From NCBI RefSeq assembly GCF_029633865.1, contig NC_079213.1, positions 93,352,152-93,416,151 of the forward strand: 64,000 nucleotides of DNA, given 5' to 3'. Below, one piece after another: positions 35,772-46,517 of the stretch. Made by a program: the position numbers and the translations under genes. Origin of the DNA: Lampris incognitus (Eukaryota; Chordata; Actinopteri; Lampriformes; Lampridae). The notes under the pieces are model-generated. The model was given only the letters and a program-made list of their open reading frames with translations, did no database searches and was not told the DNA's origin. How positions within the stretch are numbered: the first letter of the stretch is position 1; each line of letters opens with the position of its first letter.

Positions 35772-36734
35772 GTATTTTACATCATTCAGTACCAATACTT
35801 AGGGTTCCAGAAATTAATTATTGATTTTCCATCATTTCAGTCCCAGTTTCAGAGAATCAGAAATGTTTTTATCATTGCGTACCAGTAGTCAGAGTAGGTG
35901 GTTTAACACCACATCAGGAGCAGAGGCTATGGTAATGATGTGTTTCACTTTTTCAGTCCATGATGAAGGTGATGAGATCAGGAAGAAACCCACCAGCAGT
36001 CATAACACAGTCGCAGGCACTGAGCAGGGGCTTCTGCTGCATACATGTCGATTTCAACCCAAAGAATGTACTCCAGAGACTTTAGTTTTTATCCACTACT
36101 ACTGGTGTGGTGGGTAAAGTGGTGATCAGTACCAGTATTACATATTTTGCAATGTTCAGGAGGCTACTAGTGAAACATAATGAGCAATAATATCAGAAAT
36201 ATTAGGCCTACTTGATTCGAGGTTTAGCCAGTGCAGCGTCAGTTCTGTATCGGGGCTCTTGTCTAGTTTATCTCAGCACTACCCACACACTGCCTCGGCT
36301 CAGGCTCAGGCCTGTCACTCAATCCATCCCATATGACAATCTGACACTGTTTACATTTGCCTGATTTCTGTCAGCGGTTACACATGGCTTGGATGTGCCA
36401 TACAACTGATTTCCACACATCAATACCTTACAGACTCTCGGATTGCTCTAGGGAAGTTAGTTTATCGAAAAATCGTAAACACTGAAATGAACTCACTGAG
36501 CACAAGTAGGAATAAGCTGAGGGGGACCAGCCCAGTCTGCAAATCTTCACAGTCCAAACTGCCCTCCTTTGTGCATCCTGTGGAAGTCAATGCATCATAC
36601 GGCCTTGTCCCGACCGAACGGAACAGCCCCAAGCCGCAAAACACACCATTTCTCCCTCAACTGCTACAGATTGGCGAGAAATGGGCCGAAAACCCAGGAA
36701 AAACCACTGAAACGTCGTGATGACAGAGACAGAC
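35772..36734. other. Degenerate repeats, then unique sequence; no gene
   Basis: Further diverged CATCATT-AGTACCAGT units run to about 35890. The remainder shows no coding features. Confidence 0.45.
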
Positions 36735-36992
36735 GTTGGTAGGCAACATGGCGCCCGCCAAGCACGTGACAGGCTGTCAGCCAATCACAGCGCATGTTGC
36801 AAAGATCAAAGGATGGCCAGACTCTCGCTATACAAGGCGCTGGGTCAGGATACACCCACATCCAGTTTCCCACCTGCAGACACGGCCAACTGTGTCTGTA
36901 GGGATGCCCGACCAAGCCGGAGGTAACACGGGGATTCGAACCGGCGAGCCCAGTGTTGGTAGCAGCTACCCGGACACCCCTCTCTCCAATTT
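36735..36992 (-). mobile_element. Second SINE family, reversed copy
   Basis: GGGGATTCGAACCGGCG near 36932 is the complement of a B box (GGTTCGAATCC). The flanking TGTCTGTAGGGATGCCCGAC and AAGCCGGAGGTAACACGG match the common fish repeat also seen at 33125. Confidence 0.6.
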
Positions 36993-37473
36993 CCTGTTGC
37001 CTCTTCACTGTCGCTATCTAAAGGCAAAAGAAAATGCAAAAAAAAAAAATCCACAAAATATGATTTACATTGCCGAACATGTCAATGTGATGGTCCTCAG
37101 GTTCTTAAACATGATATTTTTGCACTACATGAAGAAACATCCTGATATCAACATTGTGTAAAATTCCATCTAATTATTATGACAACAATATTTTACATAT
37201 CGCCCAGCAGTGGTCAGCGCTAACTGGAAATCAGAAAACAGATAGATGGAAACAAATGCAGACAGAAGAATCATAGAATGTTGAAGTCCTTGTTATATTC
37301 CTTTGTCAGATAATAATCATTATATTTATATAGCGCTTTTCTAGACACCCAAAGCGCTTATTAGTTAGTTGGTGCTACTTTAGTATATGGGTTAGTGACA
37401 CCTGAGAGGATAGATGCATATATTACCAATCCATTGCAATTATTTTAAATGTCATCATCATGATCATCATCAT

Positions 37474-37905
<432 letters not shown>

Positions 37906-39040
37906 GAATCATCATCATATCTTTTAATTGATAATGTGCATTTTGATGTAATTGGGGAGTTCATGTAATACAGACGCGGTGCTCTGAATGGACCATAGTA
38001 GGCTTTACATAACAACTACACATATCACTTGTGCAGTACTTTAAATGAACCGTCTCAAACTGGCCTGATTCCTATTTGTAGTAGAGTAGTGTAAGTTCCA
38101 CAAAACTCTGAGACTAGATGTCCTGTAACACATTCGACGGTGGAAAGTGTGTCATCCAATATCTGGAAGAAGCTAACAGCTTTTCTGAATGTGGCACACA
38201 TCGGATCAAGATTAGTTACACAGACTTACCTAACTGTCTGTGGAGAGAGTTTGTGGAAAGCATCACTCGTGGTTAGACTGGCTAATTATACATGTGTACT
38301 TGACATCCATGGAGACAGGAGACGCTATGTTACTGATTTAAAAACTGACTTACTTGTATTTAAGGTCATACTGCAACAGCTGAGACTTGAGATGCCCATG
38401 GCAGTTAAAACATGGACTGGGTCAGTGGAGTGCAGCCCCACAAGGTTGGTTTGAGTTGCAGTTCCTGGAATTATCTAGATGGTATTTAATTAAATGCACA
38501 GTTAACAGTGGACTACATTACTACAACACAGTAGCAGCAGCGACTGGCGATAGGTAATATAGCACCTACTGTGGCCCTCATCTGCAGGAGAACCCCTAAA
38601 GAAACATATGATGTGACATAGTGTGATGAGCTGCAGGATAGATAGCCTTTACAAATGTAAACGTAAACACATTTCTTCTGATAAACATAGCTAGGAGTCG
38701 ATTCGCACCTCTGCTGCACCCAATTAAGCCAGAAGTCTGGCATAAGGTCAAAGGTAATGCAGGTATTTTGTAGTTTTCTCTAAACTCACTCAGATGCACA
38801 GCGGTTTCCAGTGAGGCTTGAGTGAAAAAAGAAGCAGGAGCTCGACCCCTGCCATGTTTTATCTCCTATTAGTAAAAACTGGATACCGTCAGGCTTCTTT
38901 TTCTCAGCTTCACCTCCACCAGATAAATACCACTGACCACAAATCAGCAGACTGACATGGGCCCCGGTACTGCATTGGGTTAGGAATGACTGCCATCATG
39001 TGGCAGAGAGATTGGCCATGTGTCCAAATTATATTTACAT
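37906..39040. other. Intergenic, no gene recognised
   Basis: No coding, RNA or repeat structure I can support in this stretch. Confidence 0.45.
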
Positions 39041-39124
39041 TTACATTTACTTGGCAGACGCCTTAATCCTAAACAATTTGCAAATAAATCTGCAATTAAC
39101 ATATAGACATGAGTTTTACCACTT

Positions 39125-39800
39125 GGCATAGAGTGCTACAGAGCAACCATATATTATAGTGGTGCTATATGAGGTAGTAGTACTAAGGTACATTTGATAC
39201 ATAGTAACCATATATTATAGTGGTACTATATGAGGTAGTAGTACTAAGGTACATTTGATACATAGTAACCATATTTTATAGTGGTACGATATGAGGTATT
39301 AGTACTAAGGTACATTTGATACATAGTAACCATATATTGTAGTGGTACTATATGAGGTAGTAGTAGCAAGGTATATTTGATACATAGTAAACATATATTA
39401 TTATAGTGGTATAATATGAGGTAGTGGTAGTAAGGTACATTTGATGCATAGTAACCATATATTATAGTGGTACTATATGAGGTAGTAGTAAGGTACATTT
39501 GATACATAGCAACTTGATGTTCAGTATTAGGGGAATACACCTTTAAGGACACAGGGAATTATGGGATAGTAAAACAGAGCAGCCACGGGAGCGGGAAGGT
39601 AGACGAGGGTCAGTCGGATTATGTGCACGTTATGCATGGAGGGAAATAAACATGCCGAAGTTCCACGGCTAATTCAGAAACGGTGTTATCATCTGTGAGA
39701 GGGAAAAGTAGGTCATTACAGTAACCATATACTATAGTGGTATAATATGAGGTAGTAGTAGTAAGGTACATTTGATGCATAGTAATTACATTATAGCCAA
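39125..39800. repeat. Minisatellite with a unit of about 60 bp
   Basis: About eight copies of a unit containing AACCATATATTATAGTGGTA, CTATATGAGGTAGTAGTA and AAGGTACATTTGATACATAG. The array is interrupted at 39514-39720 by an LTR-like insertion and resumes after it. Confidence 0.85.
39514..39720 (-). mobile_element. Solo LTR-like insertion inside the minisatellite
   Basis: A reversed copy of the 206-bp repeat at 17464/17683. It is flanked by GCAAC and GTAAC (one difference), a 5-bp target duplication that rejoins to the minisatellite consensus. The clean junctions in a repeat of known sequence fix the element's ends. Confidence 0.8.
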
Positions 39801-40116
39801 GAGTGCACGTCATGTCGTGTCATGTCGTGTCATGTCAGGTGCATTTACTTGGAATTTGCCTCAGCTCACTAAGAGACGGAGAATAAGAGAATCAAAGCAC
39901 AAAGCAAATTTACCTGGTCACATACCAGCAAATAGGGGCAACAGTAGTAATAGGCGACGCCAGTAGCAGTGAGGATTCCTATCAGAGAACATTTAAGGGT
40001 TACAGGAGGCCTGGAAGAGGAACATTTTTGGGTCTGTCTTGAAGGAAGCATAAGTAAGTTTGTAATTCCGATATGGACGTTAACATATTGGAGTGTGTTC
40101 CACCATTCTGTGTGTG

Positions 40117-40385
40117 TGTATAGCAAATTCGGGGGGCAGCTGGGAATCCGCTACAGCCAAGGCGCGAACCCGGGTCGCCCGCTACATTAACCAGTCAACT
40201 AAAGGGGGGTCCGACGCGTTAGCTAAGGGCTAGCGAGTCTACTCATTCATGCTTGTTACACTACCCCCTTGTTCGGGAAGCGCGTCCCCGCGCTTCACCA
40301 TACCAACTCCCTCACGCCTCTAGGTGCATATGCTTCCGATGGCCTCACGGTCTCACCATCCCACTTTTGACACCAATGTAGCAAA
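40117..40385 (-). mobile_element. Second miniature LTR element, 5' LTR mostly lost
   Basis: Reverse-strand relative of the element at 11174. Its 3' LTR is 40117-40260 (144 bp, starting TGTAAC). The interior is 40261-40376 (116 bp). It opens with TTGGTGTCAAAAGTGGGA, keeps GGCCATCGGAAGC and ends in a purine tract, AACAAGGGGG. Only about the last nine bases of the other LTR remain. The LTR has GGTTCGCGCC and TAGTTGACTGG where the first element has its B and A boxes. Confidence 0.8.
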
Positions 40386-40890
40386 TATATATATATGATT
40401 GAAGATACATCCTAGGATGCACTGGGACACATCATCAGTGATGTTTCCCAAGGTCCACGGGTGTTTCGGGTCTTTCAACATCATACACCCTCTCTCAAGC
40501 GACCAGGGTTGCCAACTGTCCCATATTAGCCGGGATGTCCCTTATATTGGGCCAGATTTGTCTCATACGTGACTTCCCCTGTCCCATTTATTGACTGCTA
40601 CTCTATTCTAACCACTAGAGGGCACTCTCACAGTTGTGTCAAATCTGATACAGCAGTAGCCCCAGTGCTGATCACGACGGATGAGAACGATCACCTGTCA
40701 TCATCCAATCACAGCCCCCCCTCACGTGCATCAGTTGTACATGTAAATGCACCAATTCTTTGAAAAACAGAAAAAGTTCCGGCAATGTCTGGTGCTGTTC
40801 AGTCGGTTTGGTATGTGAAAATATGGATTAACCTGCAAATATGGATAAACCTGCAAAAACAAAAGACCGTGCAGCTACAATAAGCAATGA

Positions 40891-42600
40891 ATGGGAAGTA
40901 AAAAAAGACGTGGGGGTAAGCCCGTCAGCGGTGACTCAACCAAAGCCTTCTGTACTTTATGTCGCAGGGAATTCTCAGTTGGCCATGGAGGTGAGAATGA
41001 CCTGACTCAGCATGCTTCCACAGAAATGCACGAGAAGGCCCCACTAGCTAAAGGTGCAAGCGATATCGGTGCATTCTTCGTGGCATCTATTGTGGAAAAT
41101 GACAAAATTGCGGCAAGTGAAGCCTCGTACGTGTATCATACTCTTAAACATGGACTCAGCTACAGCAGCACCGACTGTCTTGTTAAGCTCAGCGGTGCGT
41201 TGTTTCATGACTCAAATGTTGTGAAGAAGACACACTTGGGAAGAACGAAAGCTGAGATGATCACAATGAATATTTTAGGACCAAAGACTGTGCGGGATAT
41301 TCTGGATGATCTGTCCCCGACTGATGGTGAGCCTGTGTTTTACTTGGTTGCCACCGATGCCTCAAACAAGGGAAAATAGAAAAATGTTTCCAGTGTGTGT
41401 GAGATATAGTTCTGTGTCTGATGGAGTGCAGTGCAAGTTACTTGACTTTTATGAAGACAGTGATGAAACTACAAATGGTATACATCAAGCTCTGATGAAC
41501 TGTCTGGAAAATGATGAACTGGATATTAGACACATCACAGCCTATGCAGCAGATAATGCCAATGTCAGCTTTGGAAAACACCACTCCGAGCAGTGCCAAC
41601 AGTCGCATTCTGAAAGCTAACTGCCCGCCCACATAGCTCATAACACCTGCAAGCACGCCTGTGATCAGCTGTCAGTGGATACTGAGTCGCTCATTTTAAA
41701 GATCTACAGCCACTTCTCAGCATCTGCTTCCAGCAGAGAGAAACTGCGTGCTTTTTTTTTTTGCCTTTGTTGACATTGAGTGGCATGAAATTCTGCGTCA
41801 TGTTTGCACGCGATGGCCGTCTCTTCACTCAGCTGTTGATCGTCTCCTGCAGAGCTAGCCAGCTCTCACCTCATACTTCAGGTCCCTTAAGGGGAGACCT
41901 GTCCTGTGGCACTGAAGAGGATTTCTGAGGACGAAGAAAAAAGCTGAGATTTATCTGTGCTTTTCCCACAGCATGGGGTGTGTTTTTGACACACTCGTTG
42001 GAAAGCTGGAGAAAACAACGCTCTGCATCACAGATGTTTACAAGGAGGTGGGAAAATTTGAAGTGAAGATGCTTCAGTGGAAACAAGACAGCTTTTTTGG
42101 ATACCAGACCAAGCAGCTGATGGACAAAAGTGTCAGCACAAAGAGCAAAGCAGCAAAAGGGCTTTCTGAAGTTCGATGACTCTGTCATTGCACACATTGA
42201 CAAGTGGTTTGATTTCTCATCAGAAAATGTAATGATGAAACTGAAACCGATCAGCCTACAAGAGGAGCTCGCTTTCACTGACCTGGAGCAGGTGGTGGCT
42301 GCCCTCAAAATGACACACAGTCAGTATGGACCAACTCTATGAGGGTTTTGTGCCAGCAGGAAGGAAATACAGAAAGCCAGACAGGATACCACAAAATCCA
42401 CCAATGAGAAGTGGGTGGCAGTTTTCCAAAACATAGGGGAAGCCAACTTGATCAACATGTTCAGGATTGTCTCATTTGTCCCTAGTGTGCCAGGCTCAAA
42501 TGCCTTTGTAGAGAGGATTTTCTTTCTGATGGCCATTAAATGGTCAGACTCACGAAACAGACTCACGAAACAGATGCAGCACAAAGCTGATCAAAAATGA
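40891..42600 (+). pseudogene. hAT transposase with BED-type zinc finger, several breaks
   Basis: The first frame (40891-41379) starts MGSKKRRGGKPVSG and has a BED-like finger, CTLCRREFS...LTQHASTEMHEK. It runs on to HLGRTKAEMITMNILGP and PVFYLVATDASNKG, the block before the first catalytic Asp of hAT enzymes. Other frames carry CKLLDFYEDSDET and AYAADNANVSFG (41306-41620), ACDQLSVDTESLILKIYS (about 41.66-41.71 kb) and a C-terminal region near 42.4-42.6 kb (VPSVPGSNAFVERIF, the dimerisation block). At least four frame changes or stops separate these. Confidence 0.75.
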
Positions 42601-42653
42601 ACTTCAAATATCTGTGAACTGTGATTTGTCATGTAGGGACTTTTCCTCTGGCT

Positions 42654-42746
42654 GCACAAAAGGACAAAAGACTGATTTTGTCCTTTTGTGCAGGATATTT
42701 TTTGCTGCTCTTGTCCCTGGGGGTCAAGAGCAGCAAAAAAAATATC
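42654..42746. repeat. Two hairpins in tandem
   Basis: Hairpin 1: arms 42654-42669 and 42676-42691 are perfect 16-bp complements around 6 bp. Hairpin 2: arms 42694-42717 and 42721-42746 pair with one mismatch and two extra A around TGG. They lie in the 3' part of the hAT element. Confidence 0.85.
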
Positions 42747-43733
42747 TACGCAGCAAAAAATATCTATGGAAAAAGGAGAGTTTTCCTCTTTTGCATTTAG
42801 ATGTTTTTTTGTGAGGGTCCAAGTTGTGATTTCCAACTTATATACAGTTTTAGTGAATCAGAATATGAAGCATTCATTCCCCAACACTTTGTGTACACAG
42901 AGGGTGCACTTTCTGTGAGTCTCCGTTGTTTGATTCTTATGCAAAACCACAGCATACAGAAGCTATTGTTACTTCTAATTTGTCACTTGTAGGACTAAAA
43001 AGAAGAGGATAACTTTTTCTAACATACAGTGCAAGAGTCACACGTGTTTTGGCTTAGACTAATAGTAAAGGTAATAGGTAATGGTTCCAATAAAGGACTG
43101 TGTTAAAGGTACCTGCTGTAAATTAACCAACCATTATTAAACCTACCATATGTTGCCAAGGCATGAGAGTTGTGTGTTGATCTTTAATTTGACTGTAAGA
43201 TATTAGCTATCATTATGACAAATGGCTTAAAACAATACACTGTATATTCACACAACACCATGGCCATGCCACGCCACCTTTTGTCCCTTACTTGGTAGTG
43301 AAAAAGCTGGCAACGCTACGAGGCAACCCAGCCAGGGTGGATCAGGCCCTCGCTTGTGTCCCAGCAGCATTGGCCCACAGATCACTCCTTCCGATTCAAA
43401 GCCATCTGAAGGCCCGCCCTGCAGTCTCCATGGAAGACTTTGTTACATGTACCGGCTGGTACCCGTGGAGACAGAATACAATCTCTGTTTTAAACAGATA
43501 AAAGTGGAGAGACAGGAGACGTTGGTGTTCGCATCAATCAGGCTGTTCTCTGTCTGAAGAACGGAAGCCTGGCTGGCCCAACTTTTACGAACTAGCACTC
43601 CCGTTTACTCAGAGCTCTCCCTTGTGGCGGACGTAGGAAGAATAGTTTCACAGTTATACAGTGAATCTGGTGCACACAAACCAAAACACATCACTAAGTT
43701 TAAACACAAAATGTGACCATACATTTGTGTGTG

Positions 43734-44642
43734 TCACAACTTGATGGCTTTCCTTTTAGCAGCCCCAGTGATGACAAGAAGAGTGTAGCGCTTGCACAGT
43801 GAGTGGCCAGCAAAGCCTTTACACCTCACTTCAACGGGCTCACAATGTGCCTTCCAGCCTCCCCTCCGGCACTGATCCACCAGCTCCTGGTACTTGGACC
43901 GCTTCCACTCATTTGCCTCCTCTATCCGGTCCTCCCAGGGAACCGTCAGCTCTACAAGGAGCAACCTGTTTTGAAGAAGCTGATGATAGCACTATGTCTG
44001 GCCTCAACAAAGTTGTCGTAATGTGGTCTGGGAACCTGAGCTGCCCCCCCACCCCCACCCCAGGTCGACTCGCAGCTCCCAGTCTGACGCAGAGGTGAGG
44101 AGACCAGATGCTGATCTGGGCTGTGACTGAGGCTGCTCACCAGCCCTGACAAAAGCAATGTTCCTCTATCTGCAGGCTTGCTTGTTGTTGGCCACAGCTT
44201 TGGAGATGGCCTCTGCAACTGTCTTCAGCACCTGGTCATGTCGCCAGTGGTAATGGCCCTCCCCCAAGGCTGATGGGCAGCTGCTGAGGATGTGCTCGAG
44301 TAAATCTTTTCCAGGGCACAGAGGACATGATGGAGAATCAGTCTTGCCCCAGAGATGGAGATTTGCTGGGCTAGGCAGAACATCACACACAGCTTGTTCC
44401 ATGAACTTGATCCGCTGCGGTTCTGCCTGCCAGATATCTGGCCGGGATATCTTCCTCTCCAGCGCACCACCCTCCCACCTTTTCCATGCTCCCTGCTGCC
44501 GTATGCCCACCATTCTGCCGGTCCTTTCCTCCTCGACACCTATCCGCACCTCCTCCAGGACTATATGGCGTTTGTCCATGCCATGGGTCTTATCATAGCA
44601 AGGTTGTGGGATGGCTCCCAGCCCTGCCCATCCAGTTACCAC
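43734..44642 (-). pseudogene. LINE 3' ORF fragment (post-RT zinc finger, endonuclease-like end)
   Basis: The reverse frame 44166-44642 has AVCDVLPSPANLHLWGKTDS and CPLCPGKDLLEHILSSC, a CX2C...H...C finger as found after the RT of some non-LTR elements. In another frame, 43734-43964 reads LLVELTVPWEDRIEEANEWK, KYQELVDQCRRGGWK and ends AAKRKAIKL, resembling a restriction-like endonuclease domain. The frames are disrupted between 43964 and 44166 and the RT itself is absent. The exact clade is not determined. Confidence 0.65.
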
Positions 44643-44734
44643 TGGGCACCAAAGCCCTGTGTCTCAGCTGAGACTCTGCTATCTCCAGAGTCCAGAGTCT
44701 CGGGTGATATATACATATATTTATATGATCCAAT

Positions 44735-44925
44735 GAGTCAAGTAAATTCTTTATGAGACAGTACAAGCCTGTTTCATGCCATACGCAATCACCAGCTGTC
44801 AATAAAGCTACCGTTGAGTGTTTATTTAAACAAAGTTATATATGTATATCCATCCACCCATCCACTATCCAAGCCACTTATCTGAATTCGGGTCACGGGA
44901 TGACTATCCCAGCAGTCATATATAT
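44735..44925. repeat. Repeat arm like 2565, then a SINE tail remnant
   Basis: 44735-44785 matches one arm of the foldback at 2565 (AGTAAATTCTTTATGAGACA). 44855-44925 is a reversed, decayed SINE tail (CATCCACCCATCCACTATCC ... ATCCCAGCAGTC). Confidence 0.65.
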
Positions 44926-46325
44926 AAATTATTTGTGTTCATTTTCTCCTTTATCTTTCTTGTCTTATGAAAACTCTAAGCCATATCACATGAGTTTCTG
45001 TTCTTAGTCTGTTAATGATAGTGTTTGTGTATACTTGCATGTATCATGAATGAGTGTTCTTGATGTGTGTGTGTGTGTGTGTGTGTGTTGTGACTTAGAC
45101 TAATTCATTGTACTGCTGTAACATGGGTGTTTATGAAGTGAATTGCTGTCAGGTGCTGTGCTGAACTGTGCGCGTGTCTTGCTATATCTGGAATTATTGA
45201 TAGATACATACAAATTGGGCATACCCCATTGCTGTGATTGTTTCCTGCAGTATGCTGCCTGGAGAATGCCACTTTCCAAGCCCCTTGAGGGTTTTTAGGC
45301 AATTCTCCTTCACATTCTGTTGCCACTTATATATTGTATGTTTTTTTCATATGTGTAACCAAAGAATCAATCGCTCAATCAATCAATCAATCAATAACAA
45401 CCAATCATCCGCAAACTTAAGAAAAAAAAGTAATAAATTTTAATTCACACCAAACTCGATCCGACTGATCGTCATGGCTTCAGCCGCAGATGGCCCAGTC
45501 CATGAGAGCCCACTCATAATAGCCATCATGGTCATAATACTCGCCATGGTCATAATAGCCTTCGTGGTCATAATGCTCGCCATGGTCATAATAGCCTTCA
45601 TGGTCATAATAGTTATCAATAATCATAATACTTATCATGGTCATAATAGTCATCATTGATCATAATGGTACATCATTGGGAAGCACTGCTAAATGTAATC
45701 TATAGCCTATATCTTAAAGATGCCTGATGATGCATATGCATATCGATCTTGTGCACAATAATTTTAATACTTTTGGTTGAAATACAGATGAAAATAAACT
45801 GTGGACCGATTTCAAAGAAACATGACGATCTCACGCTGGACGAAGAGCGTGCGTCCAGTTTGAGGTAAACTATATTCCACCCCTGCGCCACCTGCGACTA
45901 TCTACGTAGTCCATCTTCGTCGTGTCCTGTTATAGAATAAGTCGATATTACTGTGCAGTATGCCTCAGCGTAAATCCGCGGTTTGCAGAGGAATGACAAA
46001 ATCACTGGAATTGTGATCGGCCGGGTGTTGAATTTAACAAGTCTGCGGGTCGTGGCGTAAATGGAAAGGCTTCAATTGAGAATCAGACATTTGTTTAGGA
46101 GAGATTCGTTTTTTTTCCCTCTTGATACCGACTTCTGGCTTACTTATATTTGTTCACCTGGAAACAAGGCTATTTTAGACATACGCCAAATAAACGATGC
46201 CAAACGAGATGGTTAACATATCGACCAGCCCCCCGACTGCGCATGTGTACACAACGCGTTTTCATGAAAGTAAGCTCTCATGTGACAAACGCTTGAAATC
46301 GCGTTAACTCAAACATTTGACGACG
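44926..46325. other. Upstream flank of loxl5; no gene, minisatellite at 45520-45672
   Basis: The array at 45520-45672 repeats CATGGTCATAATAG-type units, and its hydrophobic open frame is a by-product. A GT run lies at 45066-45089 and CAAT repeats near 45369-45393. No promoter motif could be fixed before loxl5. Confidence 0.5.

Positions 46326-46378
<53 letters not shown>
46326..46378 (+). repeat. (GT)n about 140 bp before the loxl5 start codon
   Basis: About 26 GT units followed by an alternating CG/GC run (GACGCGCGCGCGCCTGCG). Long purine-pyrimidine alternation can adopt Z-DNA. It lies in the 5' UTR or proximal promoter. Confidence 0.8.
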
Positions 46379-46379
<1 letters not shown>

Positions 46380-46517
46380 ACGCGCGCGCGCCTGCGTGTG
46401 TGTTTTAAAGACCACCCCAAACATCACCCACATTTTCACAGGAGTGTCAAAATCAAACACGCAGTCAATGTCACAGCGCTGGGGTCATTTAAGACAGAGA
46501 AAGTGAGACTTGTAGCT

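Larger units (their letters stand above)
40504..43322 (+). mobile_element. hAT-type DNA transposon, decayed
   Basis: The left end CAGGGTTGCCAACT has a typical hAT start. An imperfect inverted match, AGCTGGCAACGCTA, lies at about 43308-43321. The 8-bp duplication is not clear, so the ends are tentative. Inside lies a broken transposase. Confidence 0.6.

Noticed and set aside
45474-45659. Hydrophobic 61-codon ORF resembling a membrane segment
   Set aside because: It is the translation of a CATGGTCATAATAG minisatellite.
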